64,000 nucleotides of DNA. Origin: Cannabis sativa (taxonomy: Eukaryota; Streptophyta; Magnoliopsida; Rosales; Cannabaceae). Each line of letters starts with the position of its first letter. The first letter of the stretch is position 1. Location: NCBI RefSeq assembly GCF_029168945.1, contig NC_083604.1, forward strand, positions 9,478,812 to 9,542,811, read 5' to 3'. Shown here one piece after another: positions 46,294 through 58,996 of the stretch. The translations under genes and the position numbers were made by a program. The notes below the pieces were generated by a model. That model was not told the origin of the DNA. It saw only the letters and a list, made by a program, of their open reading frames with translations, and made no database searches.

Positions 46294-49200
46294 TATAGAA
46301 AAACTAGTTCGGTACCATATTTATTATTCGCATTTAATTAATTGATTAATTAAATAATAAATTAGTAATATTAAAATACATAATTTCAACTTTACTTATT
46401 TTTCTTCCTCGTTCGTTGCAACGAAACTTTGATCTTTGTTGCAGTGCCAACTCTCAACTTTTGGGACATCAACACCTTTCAAAACTCAATCAAAACATCA
46501 TTTTAACGAGTCCTTTGATCCTCCAAACATCACCTAATGATATAAACATCAAATCCATTCTGTTTTCTTCATAAAATCTAATTTACTCTTCAAACTTGAA
46601 AAACTCATACAATGAACTAAAAACATTAAGAATACTAAGAAATAACAATCTAAATAAGAGGAAACTAACAATTTATAGTCCAAAAATATCCTTATGAGTA
46701 GAATAAAAAAAAATAGAAAATGAGAGAATTTAAAATAGAATAAAAATTAGAAAAGTGAGAAAATTAAGAAGATAATAAATAAAGTGAGAAAATTATGTAA
46801 TTTCAATTAGTTTTTCACATCTATTTGATCATTTTGAAAGATTCTAAGTTGGTCTTTTTTTTTTTTTTTTTTTTGAGCTTCAAATTGTCTAAAAACTAAT
46901 AAAGAGATGATAATAGGAATACTCTTCATTTTTCAAGGGCCAAGAATAATCTGTACGAACAAGGCCCTCCACTTACTCTTATTAGCATGAATTAGTGGGT
47001 AACTTGTCAAATTTGTGTTGGACACCTTTCTATTAGTGGAAAGAAATCCAAAATCTCAATGGGGGAAAGACAACGACCCATTAATTAATTTATGTTCTTA
47101 ACATTAGCACAGTGGTTTATGTGTGGATATGGGGGAAGTAAGTAGTACTATGATAATGATAAACTATATATGAATAAAATATAAAAGCATTCCACTTTGG
47201 TTGGCTTATTTGCTGTGTTTTTTCCATCTAAAATTGGAGGATTCCCTCAATAAGGATCTAGGCCAAGAATAAGAAAGAAATTTAATTAATTAATTGATTA
47301 ATTATTGTTGAAAGAAGAACTCCTTTTGCAGCATTATGTAGTAAGAAATCCTCATCTATTAATTTCTGTTGGTTGTGACACCTAATTGGTGGTCTTTGTC
47401 GGAAGATTTGTTTATAAATCAGTATTCTTCAATCTGATTGGCTCATTATTTGGTTGCCCCTCCAATAGCTATCATTCCCCATACCATATTCAAAAACTTG
47501 TATTGGTTTTTATTAACTTAATTACTTTAATATTTTCTCACATAACCCAAAAACCCAATGACAAATATATTTGATAATTAATACAAATAAATTAATAATT
47601 AAGAGAATTTGCCGTTGAAGAAGCTTCCACGTGTCAGTGTTATCCTATTTCTAAATTTTTTAAGGAATATTATTGGTCATTTAACATGATACACAGCTTT
47701 TTTTCTTCTTCTTATATGGTCCCAACATGTTGGATTGGATACCAATTGAAATAGTGTAGTTGCATGTTTGCTTTTAATTTTCTTTTGGCGAATTAAGAGA
47801 ATGATATACTCCCTTTTTCTCTTTTAATCTTCCACTTACATTAATTTTAAAATGAAATAATTAAGATGGAAGATGGTACCACTAATCTACAAACACTTGA
47901 AATTGTTCTTTCAGTACTGCTCTAGCTATAGGGGTCTACTGAAAATGACGATGAAAAATGAAATCTAGTGATCGTTTTGATATATTGATTGTCCTTTTAA
48001 TTATTATTATTATAAATTTTTGCATATAATGTTAGATTGGTATGTTCTGCTTTATAATAATAAATAATATATGTGTACCTTTAATTATTTTGTTCGTGGG
48101 TATGAGGCTAAGAATCTAATCTAATGACGATTTATTTTCTTTAGTGTTATTAATGAATCTTGCCAAAATAAACGATCTAAGATCATTTAATAAGTTCGTC
48201 ATTGGTATTTAATTATATATAACACTTGTTCAGAAGAAATTTTATACAGTGTCTATACTCTAAAGTAGCATAAATTCTTTTGCTGTGAAATTTAAGAAGA
48301 AAAAACTCCAACTTGATTAATGGAATTCTGGAAATTACAAATTTTTAAGTAATACGAGTTAAAAGATTAGGCCCATTTAATTTTAATCCAGTTTTAGATA
48401 GGCCCATGTCTAAAAAACATGAATGCTACTTAAACTTTTAAGTAATAAATCTTACCATAATATTGTAACAAAAGATCTACATCACTTCAAATATGGTTTT
48501 TTTTTTATGGAAACTTTTAATATGGTTTAATAATAGTAAAACACACTAATTTATTTCATGATTCGTTGTTAGAGATCTACATCACTAGTTTTGCAAGCAC
48601 ATTATATATAAAAATGATATAAATCATAAAATCAATATTAAAAGTGACATTATATAAAAATTAATAGTGAGAAGAATGAGAGAAAGTGTCATTTTCTGTG
48701 GTTGATTGATTCATTAGAGAAGATCAATAAAAAAGAGATATGAAATGGCACCAGTATTTGACACGAGTATGATGCGATGAGCTGAGAAAGAGATAAAGTA
48801 TGAAAGTTTTATTAGGGCAAAATATTATTAGTTTTACGTTGAGTCCAGCTACGATATCGTGGATAGGCATCTTAAGATTTTTCTTTTCATACACAAACAC
48901 CTGGCAATACCATATGTGAATTCAGAAAAAGAGCCTTCAAAATGTTTTACATAAAAAATAAAGTTACATAAAAAAAATATATATTTATTAATAATAACAA
49001 TAAATAACATGGAGAATAGAAAATTAATGCTTGTCGTACGGAAAAGAAAGAGTCCTTTTTTGGCCCGAAAATATCATCACCACTACCAGCTCACGAATGT
49101 AAAGGTACTGTTTAGAATAACTTTATGAACAAATATCTGTCTAAATATGCTCTCATATATTAGTAATTGCCACTATATGGATAATACTATTTACAAACGG

Positions 49201-49578
49201 TAAAAAAAGATTACAACAACTACCACCAATAACAACTATTAAAGAATTTGGTCTCCAAAGTTCAGTGATTGGCATGATCACTCTGCTCTTTCTGGTCTGG
49301 TATCTCAGATTCGTCGGCTCTTCTCCAACTTCCCTGAAGCTTCTTTGCATTTTCTTCCTCGTCAACTGAACATAGACGCCCACGGTCTTGCAAAAGAAGC
49401 TCTTAGGCTGAGAAAAGAAGTTTAGAGGGGATTGTTCTCTCCCTTCTCTGCTGCTTGTTCCTCTTGTTCTTCTCTTCTTGCAGCTTCTTTCTGCCCAAAA
49501 AAAAAACTATTAAAGAATTAATATTTAAAAGAATAAAATTTAAACTAACATTTAAATGAGGATTATTAACCATTCATA
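46294..49578. other. No gene recognised
   Basis: AT-rich intergenic sequence with a poly-T run at about 46858-46875. Short ORFs (such as 47386-47574 and 49153-49383 minus) have no resemblance I can support. The block 49240-49500 is less AT-rich and holds CTTCTT-rich pyrimidine tracts; it could be an exon or element fragment, but I cannot name it. Confidence 0.45.
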
Positions 49579-49833
49579 GGGGCGGACCCATATTGTAGCG
49601 AGAGGGGGCAGTTGCTCCATAAAAAAAAAAATCAGAAAAAAAAGTATATGTATTTTAGTTAATTACAACATATATTTATAATAAAAGATAATATTTATAG
49701 GCATAATAGAAGGTTCAAATCCTAGTAACAACACTGTAGTTTTTCTTTTTAAGTTTATTTTTGCCCCCTCCTTTACAAAAAAAAAAAATAAATAAATAAA
49801 TACACCCCCTCACTTTAAATTCCGAGTTTGCCA
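49579..49833. mobile_element. Possible small DNA element (GGGGCGGACCCA end)
   Basis: Starts with TAGGGGCGGACCCATATTG, a terminal motif commonly seen in small plant elements, and ends near TCCGAGTTTGCCACTAC. The ends are not perfect inverted repeats and no target duplication was confirmed. AT-rich interior without ORF. Confidence 0.3.
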
Positions 49834-50357
49834 CTACACAGACTGTAACCGACGTGTTATTAATTGTAGATGCAAATAGTCATATTTTTTGCTTTAGTTT
49901 AGAACCGACACAAAATGTTAAATAAAAAAAAAAAGTTTTTGCTTTGATTCATAACTGAAGCAAATAATAGTGCACTGACGCTGACTGGTTTTTTTACTTT
50001 GGTTATGAACCAAAGCAAAAGAATTTTTTAAAAAATAAAAATAAATCTGAACCACCGCACCACCACCACTGCACCGCCAACACCGCACCACCACCATCGC
50101 ACCCACCCATGGCCATCGCACCACCACAACCCTAAAAAAAGCCAACATCAAATGAAAAAGAGAGAGATCGAAAGAGGGAAAGAAAGAGAGAGATCGAAAG
50201 AGAGAAATAAATAGAGAGAGTGAGAGAGAGATCAAAAGGGGAAAAAGAGAGAGATATAGATTATCGTTATGGGGGTGGTTGCATGGAGTCTGTCCGAGCC
50301 TGTGGTGCAAGCAGCAACCTTCGTTGTTTGGGCTTCATCGTTGGCGGTCCAATATAG

Positions 50358-50390
<33 letters not shown>

Positions 50391-50625
50391 TAAAACTGAG
50401 AGAGAGAGAGAGAGTGAGAGGAAATGAGGGTGTTTGTTATGTTAGGTTATGTATTAGTAGGGTTTTTTAAAATGGGTCGAAACCCAATTTTGTAATTTTT
50501 TTAAAGTAATTAGCGTTAGTTGTGCACCGACGCAAAACTGGTGTCAGTTGTGTACCAATGCAAAATTAGCGTCGATTGTGCACCGACACAAAATTTACGT
50601 CGCTACATAACCGATGCTAGAAGCT
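49832..50625. mobile_element. CACTA-like non-autonomous element
   Basis: Left end CACTACACAGACTGTAACCGACG resembles CACTA-superfamily termini. Subterminal repeats of ACCGACGCAAAA type occur on both sides (49904, 49948 and 50008 near the left; 50525, 50550 and 50580 near the right), as CACTA transposases require. The middle holds GA-rich microsatellites and a small CACCAC-rich part. The exact right terminus (expected to end in TAGTG) was not found, so it may be truncated. Confidence 0.5.
50157..50425 (+). repeat. GA-rich microsatellites
   Basis: Runs of GAGAGA/GAAAGA at 50157-50260 and (GA)n with (AT)n at 50355-50425. The ORFs over them (such as 49918-50310 minus) are compositional. Confidence 0.8.
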
Positions 50626-50699
50626 ATGTTTGAGGAAAATTGACACAAAATTCGACCCTGTAATTTTTTTAAAAAAATTCATCTTTAGCATTAATTTTT

Positions 50700-51473
50700 G
50701 TTTTGCACTATGTTTGGTAGGAGGGGGAGATGGGTGGATGGAGAGGGGTCGAGGGAGAGTGATGGAAGGGGAGACTAAATCACTTATTTGGCAAGAGGGA
50801 GAGAAGGAGGGAGAGGAGAGATAGAGGGAGACATTCTCCCTCCAAACTTTCAAAATTTAATCTCTCCAAATTTGGAAGGATTGTAGACATATACCAAATC
50901 ATGCCCCCTGAACTTTTAAGGTCGTTAAAAATGTACCCTGAACTATTGAGATTGTTGGATTTAAGGACTTTTTTCCAATTTTAGTAAAAAAGTCTAACAT
51001 GGATGAAAGTTCAGAGGGCATAATATAGTACATGTCAAAGTTCGAGGGGCATGATTTAGTAGATATCGAAATTAGAGAGCATGATTTAGTACATAAATAA
51101 TTTTTGAAATAGTAAATTGAATGAAATTTGACAAAAGTCCTTAAATCCAACAATTTCAATAGTTCAGGGGGCATTTTTAACGATCTTAAAAGTCCAGAGG
51201 GCATGATTTGGAACATGTCAAAATTCAGAAGGCAAAAATCATAATTAACCTTTTACAAAATACAATAACTACCCTTAAAAAATAATAAAATTTTATTTTC
51301 AAAAAGACAATTTTGTAATTTTACTAATCAATTTTTTCTCTATCCTTCCCACCTCACACCTAATACCAAACAATAGAAAGGAGATTAACAATCCTCTTCA
51401 TCCATCCTACTCCCCATCCTCTCTAACCTCTCTATCCATCCTACTCTCCCTCCCTCCCACCAAACATAGCCTT
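50700..51473. mobile_element. MITE (ends CTATGTTTGGTGGGAGG) carrying a second MITE
   Basis: Left CACTATGTTTGGTAGGAGG and right CCTCCCACCAAACATAG are inverted repeats. Both arms continue as purine-rich or pyrimidine-rich sequence (GGATGGAGAG facing CTCTCTATCCATCC). The MITE at 50885-51246 sits in its middle, so this element is older. No ORF. Confidence 0.6.
50885..51246. mobile_element. Nested MITE, relative of 6867-7224
   Basis: Same family as 6867-7224: the shared words TCATGCCCCCTGAACTTT, AAGGTCGTTAAAAATG, GATTGTTGGATTTAAGGAC and CATTTTTAACGATCTTAAAA appear in the same order. The right end GGCAAAAATCATAATTAACC is intact; the left end is worn. Confidence 0.7.
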
Positions 51474-52214
51474 ATTGTCGAAGTAGCAACTAACAAAAAT
51501 ATATAACAATAATTATATCATATCTAACGGATCATATATTTATTTAAATAAAAAAAAATCTATTTCTTAATTTGAAAAGGACAAAATTTTCACAATTCTA
51601 ATCGACTAGGCGTATTATGTCAATTTAAGTAATATATCGGGAAATGTCTATTGATTCCTTATTCACGCGGTTTCGAACACAACTGGTATATTCCAAAATA
51701 ATTATTACTCGGACATCTTTACCCCTAACCATGAACCTCCTTTGGGTTTTTGATTGATTCAACTTTTCTATTTTTTTATTTTCCAATCCGAAGCGAAAAA
51801 GAAAAAGGAACGAAAAAAATAGAAGTTGCTAACTTGAAATCGAATTATTAAAAATTTCGTTGTAATCAATATAGTAATAGTAAGTAATACAAATTTTTTT
51901 ACTTAAATATTTTATTTAAGTATTTTGAATTTATAATTGTTGTACAATATTGAGATTTTTTGTATGATATTGTTGCCCAGTCCATTTTCTTTCTCATACT
52001 ATTATTAATTAAATTTTTAGCCTGAAAATGCAAGTTCTTAGTTTCACGCGAGTTAATCCGCTTTTATTCTTTTTCGAATTTATTTTGAATTCTAAAAATT
52101 AAGATAGTAAGCTACATGTTATCCCATATTTGACTAAATAGATATTTTTGCTATTGCTGAAGTCTAGAAAAAAAAAATAGAAGAAATTTAACCAAGTAAT
52201 ATCTAAAAAATCTT

Positions 52215-52320
52215 GTTTTTTTTTTTTAACATGAAGAGATAAAGAAACTATTGCAATTGCCAGAAATACTAAGCCCACTAAAGGAACAAAAATAGCAGAT
52301 AAGTTGCTGATAGTTGTCAT
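52215..52320 (-). pseudogene. psaI: psaI fragment (plastid photosystem I subunit VIII)
   Basis: MTTISNLSAIFVPLVGLVFL and the following residues match the N-terminus of PsaI, the small single-span subunit of photosystem I. The last codons are lost in a poly-T/A run (slippage), after which the reading continues into spacer. Non-functional in the nucleus. Confidence 0.8.
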
Positions 52321-52416
52321 AGAATGGGTATCTCGATTTAATATTTGTACCTGTTATTTATTGGTATATTTGTTATTATATTAAGATTTTATCCTGTTAT
52401 AAAGATATTTTATCCT

Positions 52417-52690
52417 TCACATATAATTATACTTAATACTTAAGTGTGAAATTCCCAAAATGGATTTGTCATTTCTATAAAGAATATAATTTACAACTCT
52501 AAGTTCTAGATTATCCTTTTCCTGCAACAAGTCTTGTGAAAAAAGTTTTTTTAAATTTATACCATCCGCTATTTCATATATGATTACGGGTAGAACCAAA
52601 ACAAAATATTTTTTCTTGGTAGGTGTGATCCATTGGACATAGATCTAATTTTTTAATATTTTGGATTCCTTAATTTGTTTTACCCTTCCC
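52417..52690 (-). pseudogene. rpoC2: rpoC2 fragment (plastid RNA polymerase beta'')
   Basis: The pieces [38 protein letters not shown] and [12 protein letters not shown] match the conserved middle-to-late part of plastid RpoC2. There is a stop early in the fragment and no flanking rpoC2 on either side. Confidence 0.8.
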
Positions 52691-53026
52691 GGTATTGTTG
52701 ATTGCGATGCGCCATACACCAAGCTTGTTTCAGAGCGGATGTCAGAAGTGGAAAGAAAGAGTTACAATCCTCTTTGCTTTCTTACATGACAGCTTTCGAA
52801 GCAAGCTAGCCAAGCAAGGATAGTGGGGAATGAGAAAGATACATTTAGAAGGAATGTATTAGGATGGGCCCTAGCGATTAGGCATGCAGGTGGAAACAAA
52901 CGTTAAATAATATACTACCTTCGATCCATTCGGTCAACCTCGCCCCTCATCGCTTGTTTGAGAGCTATAACTTCACCGGTGAGATTGTTAGCCAGTTTAG
53001 ATATATTTGATTGAAAATTTATTCAT

Positions 53027-53112
53027 ATTCCATAAAGGAGCCGAATGAAATCAAAGTTTCACGTTCAGTTTTGAATTAGAGATGTGAAATTAAAACTGAT
53101 GAATCGACGTCG
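53027..53112 (+). pseudogene. Group II intron 3' end (domain V-like), probably plastid trnG-UCC
   Basis: GAGCCGAATGAAATCAAAGTTTCACGTTCAGTTTTG (split here at a hairpin of TGAAA/TTTCA) has the form of a group II intron domain V. It is followed by GAATCGACGTCGAC, which matches my memory of the trnG-UCC intron end in plastids. The 3' exon does not follow: rpoB sequence starts instead. Confidence 0.45.
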
Positions 53113-53299
53113 ACATATGTTTCCACAAATAATTGGAATTCAATTTCTTGGTCTGCATCTTCCATTTTGGAAACTTATAAAGTTCTTCTGTTAAGCCCTG
53201 ATCAATTAACCTACAAAATCTTTTAAATTGTACCTGATTAAATCCGGGTATTGTAGATATTATCCCATTTCTATCCCCAAGTATTTTTGTATTTCTCAT
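53112..53299 (-). pseudogene. rpoB: rpoB 5' fragment (plastid RNA polymerase beta)
   Basis: [20 protein letters not shown] and [12 protein letters not shown] match the N-terminus of plastid RpoB. A frameshift follows FPK, after which the expected continuation is found in another frame. About 60 codons are kept. Confidence 0.8.
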
Positions 53300-54430
53300 T
53301 TATATTTCTAGAAAAAAAATCCCATTATTTTCTCATTCTTCATCAAATAAGATAGATCGATATAGCAATGATAGAATTTCTATTCTGTTTATTACTGAAT
53401 CACATGAAATTTTACTTAACTCCATATATATAAATAGATGGAGCAATAAACGGAGGAATAAAGTTAATTTTATTCTCAAGTCAGATTTGCAACAGATATA
53501 AACAGAAAAGGGCTGATAAATTCCACTTAGACTTTCGGGAGTTTTGTATTGAATATCAATCAAAACAAAAAGTGATTCAATTTCTACCATTATTATGATA
53601 TTCTGTATTCTAAATTTCAATTGAATACCAAAAATGTATTCAAGATTTGATCTTTTCAATGAACTAATAAGATAAACACATAATAATCAGAAACAACATA
53701 GAATTTCTTTTTTTAGCACTTAACGTGTTCTTCAATTGTTCAAAAAATAATTTACAGAGAAGAGAAACATTTTTTCACATTTTTTTAGTCGAATTCGTAA
53801 AAGATATGAAATGTATAAATAATGTGTAAGTCAAAAAAGCATATATAACTATAGCTATCTATATATAAGCTCACTCTTTTCTATTACAACTTTATTCGGA
53901 ATAGCACCTGTCCGAGTAGCGGCATGACATTTTCTAAAAAGTATAAAAAGAAATCCTATACTGAATTCAATTCCCGATTTCTATAATTATCCTATAATTG
54001 AGAATTTTTTTTTGTGATATTTTCAACTTTCGAGCATATATTACTTCATATATCCTTTTCGATCGTTTCAATTGCAATTGCAATTCAATTCATAATCTTG
54101 TTAGTCGATGAAATCATAGGACTATATAATTCTTCTGAAAAAAGGATGATAGCTACTTTTTGTTGTATAACAGAATTATTAGTTACTCGTTGAATTTATT
54201 GGGGACATTTACCATGAAGTGAATTATATGAATCATTAATCTTTCTTTCATGGAGTTTTTCCATAATTTCCTTTCCTTTGGGGGTAGGAAAATCATGATC
54301 GGGATTGCGGACTCAAAGCTATAGAATTTGGGCGTAGGCCTTTTACTGAAATAGAATGGTCTTACTCTTTCTTTTTCTTTCTTTTTTAACTTTCAACTTT
54401 TTTTTCTCTTTTCTTTTTTAAGTTAGTGTC

Positions 54431-55490
54431 AGCTAAAATGATAATTTATTTTTTTAGAACAAATAAATAATTACATTAATAGTATAATTAATAAAATCTT
54501 ATTATTTCAAAATAGGATATAGAATATAATGGGTAATATATAATTAATATGTCAATATCTACTACTGCACATTATTTTAATTAAAAAAATAAAAAAAATC
54601 TTATCATTGTATTTTAATAAAATGTGTCAAAAAAATAAACTAAATAAATTTATCTAAACAACACAGCAACACATACATACAACAAAAAAAAAATTCTCAA
54701 GAAAAACTAAAAATATACATTATATAAAAATACACATGAATAAAAAATAATTGTTGAACAAAAATATATTCTGAAAACTACTTAAAAATAACTAAAAAAA
54801 TAACATAAAAATAATGTAAAAATAACAAATTAAATGCACATATATATAACAAAAAAATTGTATAGAAAAAACTAAAAATATATACCATAAAAAATGCACA
54901 TAAACTAATTAATTCAACAACAACTGTACAAAAGAAAAATACATAAAAATAACAAAAAAAAAAAAACTATAAAACACATAACCAACAACATAAAAATAAC
55001 TCTAAAACAATAAAAAAAAAATAGCTATAAATCAATAGAAAAAGATATCAATCTTATTAAAATATGAAAATTATTCATAAATCAACTCCGAATAAATTAC
55101 AAAATGTCAAAAAAAAACCGCTTTTATAAATTGTGTAAAAGAGAGAAAGATATAAGAAGAGTGCTCTTAATTTTTTTCTAAGATAGAAAAAGAGTGTTAA
55201 AAAAAATATTAAAGTAAAAGAATCATATTTTCGTAAAGGTTAAAAAAATTAATTAAGATTTTTTTTTTTATAAAATGTAATTAATTAAATAAAAATAGAA
55301 TGAAATGGTTTAAGTGTTAAAAAATAAAATAAAATTTTGTGAGCGAGTGAAAACTTGTTAGAAAAAAAAAATATATAAAAATTTACATTTATTATATATA
55401 TTTTATATGTAAAGATAAAAAAAAAAATAGTAGAGAGGATACATAAGAAAAGAAAGAAAAGAAGAAGTCAGCTAAAAAAACAATAAAAAA
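54431..55490. other. AT-rich, no gene recognised
   Basis: Extremely AT-rich, with many (A)n and ATATACAT-type words, probably old repeats. No ORF of note. Confidence 0.5.
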
Positions 55491-55906
55491 AGGTGATTCT
55501 ACAATGCACTTTTTTAAAAGGGATGTACTAATGCACCCTCTATTTATTTCGGCATCTAGAAAAAAAAAATTTAGTCTAATTTTTTTTTCATATTCATGTA
55601 TATTATAGTTATTTAAGATATCCTACAAAATTTTAAGAAATTCGAAATAATTTACAATTTATAAAATAAGATTCAAACAGTCTATTTTAGACGTGTATAA
55701 AATAAAATAGCCACGCGTGCAACATACTTTTTGAACCTAGTATTCTGCGTGTTAAAATTTTTTGAATTTCTTAAAATTTTACAGAATGTTTTAAATAATT
55801 ATAATATACATGATCATGAGAAAAATTTGACTAAAAATTATTTCAGATACTAAAACGGATAGAGATGTATCAGTACATCAGAGAGTGCATTATAGAATTT
55901 TCCAAA
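55490..55906. mobile_element. Foldback MITE, copy A
   Basis: Left end GTGATTCTACAATGCACTT and right end GTGCATTATAGAATTTTCC are imperfect inverted repeats, and inner words (GCACCCTCTATTTATTT; AAATAATTATAATATACATG) pair in the same way. Three copies of this family lie within 2.6 kb (see 57170 and 57630). No ORF. Confidence 0.65.
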
Positions 55907-57169
55907 AAAAATATAAAAGTGATATAAGAAAGAAAAAAAACTTTATAGAAGCTTTAATAAATAAAAAAGAGTAAAAAGTAAAAAAAAAAACAAAAACAAA
56001 AAATATAGAGAAAGCATAAATGTAAAAATTATTTTGTTGTAAACTTTGAATAAAAGTTAGTATATGGTGTAAATATATACTCTATGGTAATCATATTTTG
56101 TAGGGTTGAGATGCAAAATGAGCTTAAATTTAAAAACTAAATTAATTAGTAAATGTTTATTTTTTTAAAAATTAATAAAATGGTCAAATATAATAAATTA
56201 ACTAATAAAAATTATAAAAAAAATACATTTACTTTACATTAATTTATTCAAAAAAAATAATAATTAAATTAAGTTATATAATTTTTTTACTATAAAATAT
56301 CAATATATTATAACAAAAACGAATAAATATATTAGATAATTAAATATATACAATTTGATATATTGTATTACTTTGATATATTGTATTACTGAGAATTAAT
56401 ATATCGTAATAATAAAATTATATACCATAAAGAATTTATAATAATACTAAGTTAATTAATATTCAAAATATATAAATATACCATGTTCTTTAAGTAATTC
56501 ACTCCTAATTTTAAAAAAAAATACAAAAAAAAAATTATTGATTTTTTTTATATGGTAAAAAGTATTTACTTATATAATGCTATGATTTAAGATCATTTGT
56601 TATAATTTTCTTATTTTGTATTTTATAAAATTCCCATATTTTAATTGTTTTTAAAAAAATATGTCACATTTTATGACATTATTTCTATGCCATATTTTTA
56701 TAAACAATATTAATTTATCCATAATATTGTGAATAGCCATCTGAGTGTGAATATATTTATACATATTATATATGTAGAGTAATTAACTGTAAATTATGCT
56801 ACGCGTAATACGTACAAAGTCCCATATGTTTTTTATGTTTATTTTTTATTTGTTGCTGAATAAGAACCCATACAATTCAAATTAGATTATACACGAGTAC
56901 TTGTGAATGTGATGACTTGACCACTAATTAGATACGATAAATTCCTTTTGAGATCTTTATAGATATTATTGCTCTCACAGTTACATATAAAAATTAATAT
57001 GTTCTTAAGTAGAAATACTTTTTATTTTCGGTATATGTCTCGATTTTATATTGTACGTTATAATAATTATAATCTATATTTTACTTGTTTTCAAATAATT
57101 AATTTTAAATAATTATAATGACAAAAATAAGAATCAAACAAGCACTTATCTGTGAGCTTATTTTTCTTT
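55907..57169. repeat. AT-rich stretch with dispersed repeat
   Basis: About 56090-56460 is an inverted relative of 5645-6430: shared words include TAGGGTTGAGATGCAAAATG versus the complement at 6400-6430, and ATATATTAGATAATTAAATATAT. The rest is AT-rich with no gene. Confidence 0.5.
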
Positions 57170-57480
57170 TTGAAATTTTTTACACTGATGCACTCTTTAT
57201 TTATTTTGGTATTTGAGAGAATTTTTTAGTCTAATTTTTTTTCATAGTCGTGTTGTGTGTACGTTATAGTTAAGATATCGTGTAAAATTTTGATACCTTT
57301 GGAGAAATTTAACATACTAAAAATAAGATTTAAACACTTTGTTGTACGCGTGACTCTTTTATTTTATACGTATGTGAAATGGATTATTTAAACACTGATT
57401 TTTATATCGTACATTATTCCAAATTTTATAAAATATCTTAAATAATTATAATGTACGCAACTATAAAAAAATTTAAACTT
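57170..57480. mobile_element. Foldback MITE, copy B (worn)
   Basis: Shares TTTTACACTGATGCACTCTT, TTTAGTCTAATTTTTTTTCAT and AAGATATCGTGTAAAATTTTGA with copy A in the same order. The right arm (CAAATTTTATAAAATATCTTAAATAATTATAATGTAC) is kept; the far right end is lost. Confidence 0.55.
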
Positions 57481-57629
57481 TGTTTACATCATAGTATATT
57501 ATTACCATTATATATAATGTCCTATCAAAAATTAGAAAATTAGAATATAATTTTTCGTAATTTAGATAATAAATAATATTCCTACAATATAAGTAAAGGT
57601 GGTACGCTAATTTAAAATATTATATATAT

Positions 57630-58010
57630 GAGTTCTACAATATATTTTCTTAAAATGAATATACTAGTGCATCTTTTTATCTATTTCCATATTTAAAAGA
57701 ACTTTATAATCTATTTTTTTATTCGTGTATGTTGGAGTTATTTAAGATATTACATAAAATTTTAAAAAATTAAAAATAATTTACAATATAGATTGCAGGG
57801 TTAGAATAATTTATTTCATATGCATATAAAATAAAACAGTCACGCATGCAATACATTATTTGAATCCTATTTTCAGCGTATTTTTTTTTCAAAAAAATTC
57901 TTAAAATTTTAGAAAATATATATTTTAAATAACTATAAGTATATCACCATACAAAATTTTTTCCGTACATCTCGTTTAAAAGCTGCATATTATAAAATTT
58001 TCTTATATAT
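57630..58010. mobile_element. Foldback MITE, copy C
   Basis: GAGTTCTACAATATATTTTC.. to ..GCATATTATAAAATTTTC with the same inner order as copy A (ACTAGTGCATC, GTTATTTAAGATATTACATAAAATTTTAA, CAGTCACGCATGCAATAC). Confidence 0.6.
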
Positions 58011-58820
58011 ATATGTGGAGCCTATCTATCCACAGAAAGTACAATTATTACGAAATTAGCCTTACTTTCATTTAAAGGAGAAAAGAAATTAGCCTTACTC
58101 AATTTTTTCTTTCACAAGTGTAAATGATAACAATATGTTTTATATCATTTTCTCTCTTTTTTTTTTTTTTTGATAATATCAATTTTGTATTTTTTTTTTT
58201 CCTTTTGAAAGAATCAATTTTTTTTTTAAAGAAACTTATAAAAATATTAGAATTTAAGTTAATTTTTATAAAAATACTGTCACACGAAAATATTTTCAAA
58301 AATATTATGTTTTTATACAATACCAGTAGAACACAGAACATAACAACTCAAAACAATAGTAGAACAACTATAAAACACTAGTGAAAACTTAACACAGTAT
58401 ACTTTAATATGAAACTTATAAAAAATACAGTAAAAAAGTAAAAATACCACATGACAATATTTTTATAAAAAAATAACAAAAGTTAGTATATCATATAAAT
58501 TTTTTTGATTATGTGTCAAAAATTATATATAATTGTTCCTTACAAAAAAAAACTCGTGGATTTATAGCTTTTTTTCCCTTTTAGAGGGAAATGGACAAGC
58601 TTGCCCCCATCGTTCAACACTATGAAAATAAATTAATAATCACAAGAATATTACATATTGCATTATAGTAATCACAACACTAACAACTTATCATCCACAA
58701 ACATATTTTATGTATGTTTATATATATAGTATGATCTATAATATTGATCTTATTCTAGAAAAAAGCAAACATTGAAACACAACACGAGGGCGTACGTGTG
58801 CAAAACCTTTGTTAGCAAAC
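58011..58820. other. AT-rich region, no gene recognised
   Basis: Poly-T and poly-A tracts give long but compositional overlapping ORFs on both strands (58099-58381). Distal upstream region of the P450 gene. Confidence 0.5.
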
Positions 58821-58824
58821 TCGC

Positions 58825-58996
58825 CACGTGCTCAACCCCAAATCCCATTAGGCCATTACCATATCAATTTACCTCAAAATGATCATATTAATTTAAGAAC
58901 CACAATACAATAACACAAGGGCTTACGTGTGTATTTGTACTAACTAACCATAGTTAACAAAACTAACCCTACATATATGGTTAAGCCCTATATATA
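58825..58996 (+). promoter_or_regulatory. CYP78A promoter: G-box and TATA box
   Basis: CACGTG (58825-58830) is a G-box. TATATATA (58989-58996) is the best TATA box, 130 bp before the ATG at 59126. Two tiny ATG-to-stop runs follow (59011-59043 and 59030-59056); whether they are in the mRNA depends on the transcription start. Confidence 0.5.

Larger units (their letters stand above)
51480..54430. other. Plastid-derived insertion (NUPT), rearranged
   Basis: The block contains fragments of several plastid genes that are not neighbours in a plastid genome (psaI, rpoC2, rpoB, and the end of a trnG-like group II intron). It also has spacer-like sequence such as 51700-51830. All coding fragments carry frameshifts or substitutions, so they are nuclear relics. 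Boundaries are approximate. The stretch 52690-53000 reads differently and might be mitochondrial; 53320-54430 is organelle-like, but I could not name genes in it. Confidence 0.75.

Noticed and set aside
49153..49383. 76-aa minus-strand ORF
   Set aside because: Looks slightly protein-like (PNSLIVVIGGSCCNLFLP) but I cannot tie it to a family, and no start context, intron structure or neighbour supports it.
52099..53659. Functional psaI, rpoC2 or rpoB genes
   Set aside because: Fragments with frameshifts in rearranged order in nuclear repeat DNA; relics of organelle transfer.
58099..58381. Overlapping ORFs of 80 and 85 aa on opposite strands
   Set aside because: Poly-T/poly-A tracts read as Phe and Lys runs.
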